Of a stretch of DNA of 64,000 bases, positions 25,160-33,846 are shown in pieces. The notes beneath the pieces were generated by a model that worked only from the letters and a program-made list of their open reading frames with translations, did no database searches and had not been told where the DNA came from. Made by a program: the position numbers and the translations under genes. Source of the DNA: Lutispora sp003527145 (GTDB taxonomy: Bacteria; Bacillota; Clostridia; Lutisporales; Lutisporaceae); NCBI GenBank assembly GCA_029983695.1, contig JASBZB010000008.1, positions 62,001 through 126,000 on the forward strand, given 5' to 3'. Position 1 is the first letter of the stretch. Each line of letters opens with the position of its first letter.

Positions 25160-26341
25160 TTGAAAAAGGTATTAGCTTTAGTACTGACCATTGTGATGGT
25201 ACTTAGTATTGTCGGATGCGCCAAACCGGCAGAACCTGCACACGGCGGGGCAGAACAAGCTGCAAGCTCAGGGGAAGCTGCTGCAGCACCGAAATACAAA
25301 ATTGCTATTTACACAGGAACAGTATCTCAGAACGAAGAAGAGTTCAGATCCATGGAAGCTGCAGCCAAGAAGTATCCAAGTATAATTGTCTCGCAGACTT
25401 ATCCGGATTCATTCACAACAGAGCAGGAGACACTTATTTCTAATGCAGTTGGTTTGGTATCAGATCCCGATGTCAAAGTTCTGATCATGAACCAAGCAGT
25501 TCAAGGCGCTGCGGCAGCATTTGAAAAGGTTAGAGAGGCTAGGCCGGATGTTTTAATTTTAGCTTATCAACCCGGTGAAACGGATATCATTGCGGCTAAA
25601 GCCGATGTCGTTATTAATGGAGATGAAGTAGCACAGGGGTATAAAATCGTTGAGCAAGCAAAGAAGCTTGGAGCAAAGACATTTATACATTACTCTTTTC
25701 CAAGACATATGTCTTATCCGCTTATTGTACAGAGGAGAGAGATAATAGTATCCGAGTGCGAAAGACTGGGAATAAAGTTTGTTGACGCCACAGCTCCGGA
25801 CCCGGCAGGTGATGCTGGCATTACAGGAGCACAGCAATTTATATTGGAAGATGTTCCGAGAAAGGTTGCCGAATACGGCAAGGATACCAATTTCTTCAGC
25901 ACAAACTGCGGCATGCAGGAGCCTTTAATAAAGTCATGTGTTGAACAAGGGGCCATAAATGCTCAGCAATGCTGCCCCAGCCCATTCCATGGCTATCCTG
26001 GTGCGTTGGGCATATCAGTTGAAGGGCATAGCGGAGACTCCGAATACATGGTCGGACAGATTAAAGCAAAGCTGGCTGAAGCCGGTGTTTCGGGAAGGTT
26101 TTCATCCTATGCTTTCCCGCTAGCAATGGTTTCTACTGCAGCTTTTGTTGAATATGGCAGAATGTATTGTGAAGGGCAATTGAAAGATAGAAATGATCCG
26201 GAGGCATTGCATAAATGCTTTGATGAGGTATCAGAGGGCTATAAGATTTACTTTGATAACTACAAAACAGCAGATAAAGATAATAAAACAGTAGTTCAAG
26301 AAAATTTCTATCTAGTGCTTGCTGATTATATAACATTCTAA
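25160..26341 (+). CDS. DUF3798 lipoprotein, putative ABC substrate-binding protein
   Basis: Signal peptide with lipobox LSIVGC (Cys near residue 20), then a low-complexity Ala/Glu linker and a periplasmic-binding-like domain. That domain reads 'KIAIYTGTVSQNEEEFRSMEAAAKKYP', 'VKVLIMNQAVQGAAAAFEKVREARPDVLILA', 'KTFIHYSFPRHMSYPLIVQRREI', 'FFSTNCGMQEPLIKSCVEQGAI', consistent with DUF3798, a family always of the lipoprotein binding type. It is followed by an ATPase with two NBDs and two RbsC-like permeases, forming a complete importer. TTG 25160 follows GGAGGGG; the upstream in-frame ATG is part of that site. Substrate unknown. Confidence 0.85.
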   Translation: MKKVLALVLTIVMVLSIVGCAKPAEPAHGGAEQAASSGEAAAAPKYKIAIYTGTVSQNEEEFRSMEAAAKKYPSIIVSQTYPDSFTTEQETLISNAVGLVSDPDVKVLIMNQAVQGAAAAFEKVREARPDVLILAYQPGETDIIAAKADVVINGDEVAQGYKIVEQAKKLGAKTFIHYSFPRHMSYPLIVQRREIIVSECERLGIKFVDATAPDPAGDAGITGAQQFILEDVPRKVAEYGKDTNFFSTNCGMQEPLIKSCVEQGAINAQQCCPSPFHGYPGALGISVEGHSGDSEYMVGQIKAKLAEAGVSGRFSSYAFPLAMVSTAAFVEYGRMYCEGQLKDRNDPEALHKCFDEVSEGYKIYFDNYKTADKDNKTVVQENFYLVLADYITF

Positions 26342-26379
26342 AAAAATCTAAATCCTACAGGTAGTATGAATTCAGCTTA

Positions 26380-26423
26380 ATATCATATAAGGTTGCCGCT
26401 TAAACGGCAACCTTATATGATAT
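26380..26423 (+). repeat. 19-bp perfect inverted repeat between binding protein and ATPase genes
   Basis: ATATCATATAAGGTTGCCG and its exact complement are separated by CTTAAA. There is no T-run, so it is more likely an mRNA-stabilising stem that raises binding-protein levels than a full terminator. Confidence 0.8.
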
Positions 26424-26484
26424 CCATTTATACATATTTATTAAAGATATTGATCATTGCTGATTTGAAGGGAGGAGGAAATAA

Positions 26485-28107
26485 ATGGAGGATACAAATA
26501 AAGCACAGTATGTTCTTGAACTAAGAAATATAGAAAAAGAGTATTTTGGAAACAATGTCCTAAAAGGTATAAATTTGAAAGTAAAAGCCGGGGAGATACA
26601 TGCCATTGTAGGTGAAAACGGTGCCGGAAAGTCTACCCTTATGAATATTATTTTCGGCATGCCTGTAATAAAGAATACGGGCGGCTATAAAGGCAAGGTT
26701 TTACTGGATGGAAAAGAGATTGACATTAAATCACCCAATGATGCTATAGAATTAGGTATAGGTATGGTGCACCAAGAGTTCATGCTGATGCCGGGCTTTA
26801 CGATTACGGAGAATATAAAGTTAAATCGTGAGATACTTAAGGCGAACCCTGTAAGCAAACTTATAAGCCCGATGTTGAAAACATTGGATATAGAAGCCAT
26901 GAGAAAAGATGCTCGCAAAGCATTGAAGGAGTTAGGAATGACTGTAGATGATTGGCTGCCCATTGCAGGACTGCCGGTAGGCTATATGCAGTTTGTAGAA
27001 ATTGCAAGAGAGATCGACAAAGAGAATATTAAGCTGCTGGTATTTGATGAGCCCACGGCTGTACTGGCGGAAAGTGAAGCGGAGAAGCTTCTGAAAGCTA
27101 TGAAAAGGCTTGCGGCAAAAGGTATTGGCATATTATTTATTACTCATAGGCTTGACGAGGTCATTGCGGTTGCAGACACCATTTCAATTCTTCGCGATGG
27201 TGAGCAGGTAGCTTCAATGGCTAAGGAAGATACGACTATGGAGAAGATTGCTCAGCTAATGGTCGGCCGAAAGATAGAAAGAATTGAGAGAACAAATAAC
27301 AGAAACTCAAGTGACAGTGAAGATGCTATTATGTCCATAAAGGATCTTTATGTATATATGCCCGGAGAAAGCGTAAAAGGGGTAAGCCTGGATATAAGAA
27401 GAGGTGAGATACTGGGAATCGGCGGATTGGCGGGGCAGGGGAAAATAGGCTTGGCCAATGGAATTATGGGATTATACAGGTCAACGGGAGAAGTTTACAA
27501 AAATGGACAGCTTATTGAGCTGAACAACCCCAGGAAATCTATAGAAAATAAGCTTGCTTTTGTTTCGGAGGATAGAAGGGGTGTTGGATTGCTTCTGGAT
27601 ACTTCTATAGAAATGAATATTGTAATGACAAGCATGCAGATAAAGGATGGCTTTTTGAAGCCATTATTAGGAATAAAAGCATTTAAGATGATGGATGAAA
27701 AGAAGATAAGAAGACATACAAATAAGTATATTAAGGATCTTGATATAAGATGTACAGGGCCTACGCAGTATACAAGACGCTTGAGCGGTGGAAACCAGCA
27801 AAAGGTCTGCATTGCCAGGGCTTTGACATTGGAACCTGAGATATTGTTTGTATCGGAGCCTACAAGAGGTATAGATATCGGTGCAAAGAAGCTGGTTTTG
27901 GATTTATTGATTAAGTTGAATGAAGAGCAGGGGATGACAATAGTAATGACTTCAAGTGAATTGGGCGAATTAAGATCGATATGCGATAGGATAGCATTGA
28001 TATATGATGGAAAGCTGCAAGGTATATTAGATCCTCAGGACTCAGATGTGGATTTTGGCCTCATGATGGCAGGCAAGCCTAGCGCGCATGCAAAGGAGGT
28101 AATATAG
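26485..28107 (+). CDS. ABC importer ATPase with two nucleotide-binding domains
   Basis: Energises the DUF3798 importer. The first domain has Walker A GENGAGKS near residue 44, a signature 'LPVGYMQFVEIARE' and Walker B 'LLVFDEPTA' followed by 'FITHRLDE'. The second has 'GIGGLAGQGKI' (no Lys-Ser, as is normal for the second half of sugar and nucleoside ATPases), signature LSGGNQQKVCIARA and 'ILFVSEPTRGIDIG'. 540 residues matches the RbsA/YufO type. ATG follows GGGAGGAGG. Four tightly linked genes 25160-30259 form the transporter. Confidence 0.92.
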   Translation: MEDTNKAQYVLELRNIEKEYFGNNVLKGINLKVKAGEIHAIVGENGAGKSTLMNIIFGMPVIKNTGGYKGKVLLDGKEIDIKSPNDAIELGIGMVHQEFMLMPGFTITENIKLNREILKANPVSKLISPMLKTLDIEAMRKDARKALKELGMTVDDWLPIAGLPVGYMQFVEIAREIDKENIKLLVFDEPTAVLAESEAEKLLKAMKRLAAKGIGILFITHRLDEVIAVADTISILRDGEQVASMAKEDTTMEKIAQLMVGRKIERIERTNNRNSSDSEDAIMSIKDLYVYMPGESVKGVSLDIRRGEILGIGGLAGQGKIGLANGIMGLYRSTGEVYKNGQLIELNNPRKSIENKLAFVSEDRRGVGLLLDTSIEMNIVMTSMQIKDGFLKPLLGIKAFKMMDEKKIRRHTNKYIKDLDIRCTGPTQYTRRLSGGNQQKVCIARALTLEPEILFVSEPTRGIDIGAKKLVLDLLIKLNEEQGMTIVMTSSELGELRSICDRIALIYDGKLQGILDPQDSDVDFGLMMAGKPSAHAKEVI

Positions 28108-29151
28108 ATGAAGAATTTATGGAAGAATTCTATCGAAAGATTTGGACATCCTAAAGTCTATTGTACGCTTTTTTTAATACTTCTTTTGATAACAGCGTTT
28201 TTTTTGAAGCAAGATATATTTGGGTTGATCTGTACTGCATTGATAAGGATTGGGCAAAATAGCATATTAGTATTGGCAATGGTGCCGTGTATTGTGTCCG
28301 GAACCGGACCTAATTTTGCATTGTCTATAGGAATGATTTGCGGTGCATTAGCGGGCTGTGTATCAATAGAATTAAATATGACAGGTATGTCTGCTTTTAT
28401 GACTGCAATACTCATTGCAATTCCCATCTCAGTTATTGCCGGATTGATCTATTCAATAATCCTAAATAGAGTAAAGGGTGACGAAATGACTGTAGGCACT
28501 TATATGGGATACTCTGTTGTATCTCTTATGTGTATCGGTTGGTTGATCATACCTTTTAAAAATCCTGAAATGATATGGGCTATAGGAGGAAAAGGACTTA
28601 GATCTACTATTTCTCTTACAAACAGATATGGTAAAGTATTGGATGAACTTGGAAACATAAAAATAATGGGTCAAGTTATACCGATAGGAACTATTTTGTT
28701 CTTTGGGCTATGTTGCTTTTTTATGTGGTTATTCCTAAGATCTAAGACAGGAGCAGCTATGGTGGCGGCAGGAGATAATCCGAAATTTGCCGAAGCTTCC
28801 GGTATTAATGTGGATAGACAGAGAACTATCGGTACAATATTATCTATGGTTTTAGGAGCCGTAGGCATACTGGTATACGGCCAGAGCTATGGATTTATCC
28901 AATTATATACTGCTCCGTTAAATATGCCGTTTTTGGCTATTTCTGCTATACTGATAGGCGGTGCAAGCATTAAAAAGGCAAGCATAGGAAATGTTATATC
29001 AGGAGTCATCATTTTTCAGTCATTATTGGCAATATCGCTGCCGGTTATTAACGGTTTGTTACCTATAGGCAGCTTGTCTGAGGTAGTAAGAATTATTGTC
29101 CAGAATGGAGTTATATTATATGCTCTAACGAAAGCAGGAGGTGGCGAATAG
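28108..29151 (+). CDS. ABC importer permease (RbsC/BMP type), first subunit
   Basis: Nine to ten hydrophobic helices; 'GTGPNFALSIGMICGALAGC' near the start and 'AAGDNPKFAEASGINVDRQRTIGTILS' in the cytoplasmic coupling loop, typical of branched sugar/nucleoside permeases, then 'ISAILIGGASIKKASIGNVISG'. ATG is directly after the ATPase stop codon with AAAGGAGG before it. Forms a heterodimer with the next gene product. Confidence 0.9.
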   Translation: MKNLWKNSIERFGHPKVYCTLFLILLLITAFFLKQDIFGLICTALIRIGQNSILVLAMVPCIVSGTGPNFALSIGMICGALAGCVSIELNMTGMSAFMTAILIAIPISVIAGLIYSIILNRVKGDEMTVGTYMGYSVVSLMCIGWLIIPFKNPEMIWAIGGKGLRSTISLTNRYGKVLDELGNIKIMGQVIPIGTILFFGLCCFFMWLFLRSKTGAAMVAAGDNPKFAEASGINVDRQRTIGTILSMVLGAVGILVYGQSYGFIQLYTAPLNMPFLAISAILIGGASIKKASIGNVISGVIIFQSLLAISLPVINGLLPIGSLSEVVRIIVQNGVILYALTKAGGGE

Positions 29152-29152
29152 A

Positions 29153-30259
29153 ATGAATACTGAATTTAAAATTGGCAGCAAAAAAGCAAATAAGTTCAGT
29201 CTATTGGCAGCTATGTCCAAGTATTCAGTTCCACTATTATTTGCAGTAGTATGTATTGCGGGTGCTGTTTTATCTAAACTCTCTTTAAAATATATTATTT
29301 CAGATGTAATTCTAAGGTTAAATAGGAATCTATTCCTGGTAATTGCACTGATAATTCCTGTGCTGGCCGGGATGGGCCTTAACTTTGCTATAGTGGTTGG
29401 GGCAATTGCCGGACAGATAGGGCTTATTTTTATTATAATAATGAATATTGGTGGCGTACTGGGGCTTCTTGCCGCGGTTGCATTTGCTACTCCTTTTGCC
29501 GTTCTTTTCGGTTACGGAGTAGGTAAGATCTTGAACAAGACCAAAGGCCGTGAAATGATCACAGGAATAATTATGGGATTTTTCTCAAATGGTTTATATC
29601 AATTGGTGTTCTTACTATTTATGGGCACTATCATACCGGTAAACAATCCTCAAATAATACTTCCGGGGGGTATTGGATTAAAGAATGCCTTGGAGTTAGA
29701 TATTATTCAGAACTCTTTGGATAATATAATCAATATTCCTATTATGGGTGTCAAGATACCGGTCTTTACATTTATACTTATTGGATTGCTATGTGTCTTT
29801 AATCAGTTTATTCTTAAAACAAAGCTAGGCCAGAATTTTAGGGCATTGGGCCAGGATATACATATAGCAGATGTGGCAGGAATCAATGTTGATAAGACAA
29901 GAATTATTGCCATGATTATGTCTACAGTGCTGGCTGCATGGGGACAGATTATCTTCCTTCAAAATATAGGAACATTACAAACCTACACAGCACATGAACA
30001 GGTTGGAAGGTTTGCCGTAGCTGCTTTGGTTATCGGAGGTGCTACTGTTACCAAAGCAACAATAGGTCAAGCTATCTTAGGTACAATTTTGTTCCATACT
30101 TTGTTTTCCGTATCACCAGCAGCAGGTAAGAATTTGTTTGGAGATGCACAAATGGGCGAATACTTCAGGTCATTTATAGCCTATGGAGTAATTGCATTAT
30201 CACTGGTACTTCATGCTTGGCAGAAATATATGAATGCTAAAGAAAAAGAAAAGCTCTAG
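29153..30259 (+). CDS. ABC importer permease (RbsC/BMP type), second subunit
   Basis: Paralogue of the preceding permease: 'GMGLNFAIVVGAIAGQIGLIF', 'FRALGQDIHIADVAGINVDKTRIIAMI' coupling loop, 'ALVIGGATVTKATIGQAILGTILF'. About nine membrane helices over 368 residues. ATG 29153 begins one base after the previous stop codon, ten bases after GGAGGT. Last gene of the DUF3798 importer; no terminator with a T-run is obvious after it. Confidence 0.9.
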   Translation: MNTEFKIGSKKANKFSLLAAMSKYSVPLLFAVVCIAGAVLSKLSLKYIISDVILRLNRNLFLVIALIIPVLAGMGLNFAIVVGAIAGQIGLIFIIIMNIGGVLGLLAAVAFATPFAVLFGYGVGKILNKTKGREMITGIIMGFFSNGLYQLVFLLFMGTIIPVNNPQIILPGGIGLKNALELDIIQNSLDNIINIPIMGVKIPVFTFILIGLLCVFNQFILKTKLGQNFRALGQDIHIADVAGINVDKTRIIAMIMSTVLAAWGQIIFLQNIGTLQTYTAHEQVGRFAVAALVIGGATVTKATIGQAILGTILFHTLFSVSPAAGKNLFGDAQMGEYFRSFIAYGVIALSLVLHAWQKYMNAKEKEKL

Positions 30260-30278
30260 TAAAAATTTAATTTATATG

Positions 30279-30307
30279 TTGACAATCTTAATGCATAATG
30301 CTATCCT
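30279..30307 (+). promoter_or_regulatory. Promoter of infC-rpmI-rplT
   Basis: TTGACA - 17 bp - TATCCT, about 190 bp before infC. Confidence 0.65.
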
Positions 30308-30369
30308 ATATTAGTCAATATATAAAAGATTTAATTAATTATTATAAGCTTTTGCATTTGATTTGCATT

Positions 30370-30470
30370 TAAGTAGAAGGTCCGCTTCTCACCTTACAGT
30401 AATGCTGGTAAGGTAAAATAGTCCATGTTTATTGATTATTATGGGCAGGTGGATTTTTCTACCTGCCCAA
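30370..30470 (+). promoter_or_regulatory. Structured leader of the infC operon (L20-type candidate)
   Basis: Two hairpins precede infC: ACCTTAC..GGTAAGGT (about 30391-30416) and GGGCAGGT..ACCTGCCC (30443-30468). In Bacillus the same operon has an L20-binding leader that controls infC-rpmI-rplT; position and structure fit, but I cannot match the exact binding site by eye. Confidence 0.5.
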
Positions 30471-30493
30471 TTATATTATGGAGGTGATCAACT

Positions 30494-31009
30494 ATAAGTA
30501 ACAATAAGGATGTTCAAATCAACGAAGATATAAGAGATAAAGAGGTAAGAGTAGTTGATGTTAATGGAGAACAGCTTGGGATAATGTCTTCCAGGCAAGC
30601 TCTTGAAATTGCCGCGGAAAGAGAATTAGACCTTGTTAAGATAGCTCCGCAGGCTAAACCGCCGGTATGCAAGATAATGGACTATGGCAAATTTACTTTT
30701 GAACAGAGCAAGAGAGAAAAAGAAGCTCGCAAAAACCAAAAAGTTGTTAACATCAAAGAAATAAGATTTTCTCCAAAGATAGAGGAACATGATCTTAATG
30801 TAAAAGCAAAAAATGCTCAAAAGTTTTTACACGATGGTGACAAGGTTAAAGTGACCATAAGATTCAGAGGCAGGGAAGTAGACCATGTAGCATACGGTGA
30901 AAAAGCCCTGGAACGTTTTTATGAAATTTTGAAGGATTATTGTGTTATTGAAAAACCGGCAAAACTGGAAGGTAAAAATCTTTCTTTAACTTTAGCGCCT
31001 AAACAATAG
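30494..31009 (+). CDS. infC: Translation initiation factor IF-3
   Basis: Full N-terminal domain is coded upstream of the first ATG: 'INEDIRDKEVRVVDVNGEQLG', 'SRQALEIAAERELDLVKIAPQAKPPVCKIMDYGK' (in two parts of the fold), then the C-terminal domain 'KEIRFSPKIEEHDLNVKAKNAQKFL', 'KVTIRFRGRE'. No ATG, GTG or TTG is available at the proper N-terminus; the frame starts at ATA 30494, nine bases after GGAGG. Rare start codons (AUU, AUC, AUA) are the hallmark of infC because IF-3 itself rejects them, giving autoregulation. An ATG at 30584 would delete a third of the protein. 171 residues is normal. Confidence 0.9.
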   Translation: MSNNKDVQINEDIRDKEVRVVDVNGEQLGIMSSRQALEIAAERELDLVKIAPQAKPPVCKIMDYGKFTFEQSKREKEARKNQKVVNIKEIRFSPKIEEHDLNVKAKNAQKFLHDGDKVKVTIRFRGREVDHVAYGEKALERFYEILKDYCVIEKPAKLEGKNLSLTLAPKQ

Positions 31010-31030
31010 TAGAAAAGGGAGGACTTTGTA

Positions 31031-31228
31031 ATGCCAAAAATGAAAACCCATAGAGCTTCGGCAAAAAGATTCAGCTTTACTAAATCAGGAAAAGTAAAAA
31101 GAGCTAAGGCTTTTAAACAACATATTTTGACTAAGAAAACTTCGAAGAGAAGAAGGAATCTTAGAAAAACAGGCTATGCCAGCCCAGCTGAGGCAAAGAT
31201 TATCAGAAAATTAGTACCATATAAATAA
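31031..31228 (+). CDS. rpmI: Ribosomal protein L35
   Basis: 65 residues, PKMKTHRASAKRFSFTKSGK start and 'HILTKKTSKRRRNLRK' are the standard L35 pattern. ATG follows GGGAGG. Part of infC-rpmI-rplT. Confidence 0.97.
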   Translation: MPKMKTHRASAKRFSFTKSGKVKRAKAFKQHILTKKTSKRRRNLRKTGYASPAEAKIIRKLVPYK

Positions 31229-31251
31229 TTCCATAAGGAGGCAGCATTAAC

Positions 31252-31611
31252 ATGGCAAGAGTAAAAAGAGCGGTAAATGCCCATAAAAAACGTAGAAAAA
31301 CATTGAAACTGGCTAAGGGTTATGTAGGTGCCAGAAGCAAAAAATATAGAATAGCCAATGAAACGGTTATCAGAGCATTAAGATTTGCTTATATAGGGAG
31401 AAAGCTCAGAAAGAGAGATTTCAGAAAGCTATGGATAGCAAGAATAAATGCAGCAGCTAGAAACAATGGATTATCCTATAGCAAATTCATAAATGGACTT
31501 AAGCTTTCAGGCATTGAGATAAATAGAAAGATGCTTTCTGAAATGGCGATTAATGACGAAGCAGGCTTTGCCAAATTGATCGATATAGCTAAAGAAAAAA
31601 TAAATGCATAA
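31252..31611 (+). CDS. rplT: Ribosomal protein L20
   Basis: 119 residues; 'ARVKRAVNAHKKRRKTLKLAKGYVGARS' start (in the usual basic helix) and 'LWIARINAAARNNGLSYSKFINGL' are diagnostic. AAGGAGG before the ATG. Binds 23S rRNA and, by analogy, the leader of its own operon. Confidence 0.97.
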   Translation: MARVKRAVNAHKKRRKTLKLAKGYVGARSKKYRIANETVIRALRFAYIGRKLRKRDFRKLWIARINAAARNNGLSYSKFINGLKLSGIEINRKMLSEMAINDEAGFAKLIDIAKEKINA

Positions 31612-31630
31612 AAGACCGAAAGGTCTTTTT
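31611..31630 (+). terminator. Terminator of infC-rpmI-rplT
   Basis: AAAGACC - GAAA - GGTCTTTTT, overlapping the last base of the rplT stop codon. Confidence 0.85.
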
Positions 31631-31673
31631 CATTTTTAAGACTTTGATCTTATTTTGGCATATAGGATCAAGA

Positions 31674-31702
31674 TTGAAATGTTTAGTGGAAAAGTTTAAA
31701 AT
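31674..31702 (+). promoter_or_regulatory. Promoter candidate for the potassium uptake operon
   Basis: TTGAAA - 17 bp - TAAAAT, about 95 bp before the gene. Confidence 0.5.
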
Positions 31703-31795
31703 ATATATAATTATTAACAAACTGAGGACCTAGGAATATTTATTATGAGTATTATGAATTATATTATTACAGAGCATAAAAGACGTCTGTAAGAG

Positions 31796-33160
31796 GTGAA
31801 AGATATTATAAAGTTGAGCTTTCTTAAAAAGTCAATTAACGCATCACCGTCACAAATTTTAGTCATAGGCTTTGCTGCTATAATATTGTCCGGGGCTATT
31901 CTTTTAAACCTACCGATGGCTTCGAAAGATGGAAATAGTGTTGGCTTCATAAATGCTCTTTTTACAGCCACATCTGCTGTTTGTGTGACGGGTTTGGTTG
32001 TCGTAGATACTGCTACACATTGGACCCCTTTTGGTCAGGTGATTATAATTGCATTAATACAAATTGGCGGGCTGGGCTTCATGACCATGTCAACTTTATT
32101 ATCGCTGCTTGTTGGGAGGAGAATAACACTAAGGGAAAGAATTATGATGCAGGAAGCCTTAAACCTGGATGAGCTTGAAGGCTTGGTCAGGCTGACTAAA
32201 AGCATTATTATAGCCACCTTTACAATTGAAGCTGCAGGAGCCGTGATGTATTCTACAGTTTTTGTTCCTGAGTTCGGAATGAAGAAGGGTATGATCATGG
32301 GGCTTTTTCATTCCGTTTCAGCTTTCTGCAATGCCGGTTTTGATTTGATAGGCGGATTTAAGAGCTTTAGCCCATATGTAAATAATGCTGTCATCAACTT
32401 TACCACAATACTGTTGATCATAATCGGCGGGTTAGGATTTACCGTTTGGATGGACATATATAACAACAGGAGCTTTGGAAGATTATCTCTTCACAGCAAG
32501 GTGGTTTTGAGCGTAACCGGATTTTTAATCACTGTCGGAGCATTATTCTTGTTTATGATTGAATATAATAACCCTGCCACGATGGGGGGCTTACCTTTGT
32601 CAGGAAAGATTCTTTCCTCTCTGTTTCACTCTGTGTCTCCAAGAACTGCAGGTTTTAATACAATTGATAATGCCGCCTTTACTTCATCATCTAAATTTTT
32701 GACCATAATATTGATGTTTATCGGAGGTTCTCCATGTTCAACGGCCGGAGGTATTAAAACTACTACTGCAGGGATACTTTTCCTCACTGTAGTATCTGTA
32801 ATCACAGGGCGCGAAGATGCGGAGGTTTTTGAAAAAAGGATTTCCAAAACCATTGTTTATAGGGCTCTCGCTGTTACTGCTGCAGGCTTGTTTATTGTCA
32901 CAGGCGTAACTATGATTCTATCCATCGCTGAGAATGCGGATTTCCTTACTCTTATGTATGAATCTGCCTCTGCTTTTGGAACCGTTGGATTAAGTTTAAA
33001 TTATAGTCCGAATCTTTCCCTTATTGGCAAACTAATAGTATCTGCAACGATGTTTTCAGGAAGAGTAGGACCTCTGACTTTGGTAGTGGCACTGGCTCAA
33101 AGAGCATCCAGGCATAAAAGCAATCTAAAGTACCCAGAAGATAAAATATTGGTGGGCTAA
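31796..33160 (+). CDS. ktrB: Potassium uptake protein, TrkH/KtrB family
   Basis: Membrane channel-like subunit for K+ uptake. Four selectivity-filter-type repeats can be seen: 'ATSAVCVTGLVVVDT', 'HSVSAFCNAGFDLIG', 'HSVSPRTAGFNTID' and 'ESASAFGTVGLSLNY', with 'GGSPCSTAGGIKTTT' between. About ten membrane segments. 454 residues fits KtrB. The start is uncertain: GTG 31796 overlaps the only ribosome site (AGAGGTGA), and a TTG at 31814 (MSFLKKSINASPSQ) is possible but rather far. Pairs with the next gene. Confidence 0.93.
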   Translation: MKDIIKLSFLKKSINASPSQILVIGFAAIILSGAILLNLPMASKDGNSVGFINALFTATSAVCVTGLVVVDTATHWTPFGQVIIIALIQIGGLGFMTMSTLLSLLVGRRITLRERIMMQEALNLDELEGLVRLTKSIIIATFTIEAAGAVMYSTVFVPEFGMKKGMIMGLFHSVSAFCNAGFDLIGGFKSFSPYVNNAVINFTTILLIIIGGLGFTVWMDIYNNRSFGRLSLHSKVVLSVTGFLITVGALFLFMIEYNNPATMGGLPLSGKILSSLFHSVSPRTAGFNTIDNAAFTSSSKFLTIILMFIGGSPCSTAGGIKTTTAGILFLTVVSVITGREDAEVFEKRISKTIVYRALAVTAAGLFIVTGVTMILSIAENADFLTLMYESASAFGTVGLSLNYSPNLSLIGKLIVSATMFSGRVGPLTLVVALAQRASRHKSNLKYPEDKILVG

Positions 33161-33171
33161 GGAGGTTAATA

Positions 33172-33834
33172 ATGAAACAATTTGTTGTTATCGGAATAGG
33201 GCGTTTTGGCGGCGCTCTTGCAAAACGACTATATGATATAGGACATGAGGTGTTGGCTGTTGATATGGATGAAGAATTGATCCAGAAGATATCGGATAAG
33301 GTCACTCACGCTATTGCTGCCGATGCCACAGATGAAAGCGTACTACGCTCCCTGGGGGTAAGAAATTTTGATGTCGGCGTCGTTGCAATAGGCGATGATA
33401 TTCAGTCAAGCATAATAACTACCTTAATGCTTAAAGAAATGGGCTTGAAATATATTGTAGCAAAGGCTCAAAATGAGGTACATGCCAAGGTATTAAAAAA
33501 GCTTGGCGCCGATAGGGTCGTCTTTCCCGAAAGAGATATGGGCATAAGGGTAGCTCACAATCTTATTGCTACAAATATACTCGATATAATTGAGTTATCG
33601 CCGGATTATAGCCTCCTTGAATTCGAAGTATTTCCCTCATGGATTGGAGAAAACCTAAAAGACCTGAACCTGAGAGCAAAGTATGGCATTAACGTTTTAG
33701 CGATTAAAAATAATAATGACAACGGAAGCATAAATGTTTCTCCAAGGGCCCAGGACACTATCGAGGCAGGGGATATACTCGTCGTTGTAGGAAGCAACGA
33801 AGATTTGCTGAAATTAGAGAAAAAAATTGATTAA
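33172..33834 (+). CDS. ktrA: Potassium uptake regulator, TrkA/KtrA family
   Basis: Cytoplasmic gating subunit of the K+ transporter. An N-terminal RCK domain with GIGRFGGALAKRL nucleotide-binding loop, acidic 'LAVDMDE' strand end and 'ADATDESVLRSLGV', and a C-terminal TrkA_C domain (about 135-220; 'LKDLNLRAKYGINVLAIKN', 'AGDILVVVGSNEDL'). 220 residues is typical. AAGGAGG before the ATG. Binds NAD(H)/ATP type ligands and, in the C-domain of many homologues, c-di-AMP. Confidence 0.94.
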   Translation: MKQFVVIGIGRFGGALAKRLYDIGHEVLAVDMDEELIQKISDKVTHAIAADATDESVLRSLGVRNFDVGVVAIGDDIQSSIITTLMLKEMGLKYIVAKAQNEVHAKVLKKLGADRVVFPERDMGIRVAHNLIATNILDIIELSPDYSLLEFEVFPSWIGENLKDLNLRAKYGINVLAIKNNNDNGSINVSPRAQDTIEAGDILVVVGSNEDLLKLEKKID

Positions 33835-33846
33835 AGGTGAATTGCA

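Noticed and set aside
26485..28107. Degenerate second nucleotide-binding domain of the DUF3798 ATPase as an oddity
   Set aside because: Loss of the Walker A Lys in the second half is normal in RbsA/MglA-type double ATPases, in contrast to the subunit at 45013.
31642..31670. TTGATC..GATCAA inverted repeat before the potassium uptake genes
   Set aside because: Only six bases per arm with a long AT-rich spacer; too weak to call an operator.
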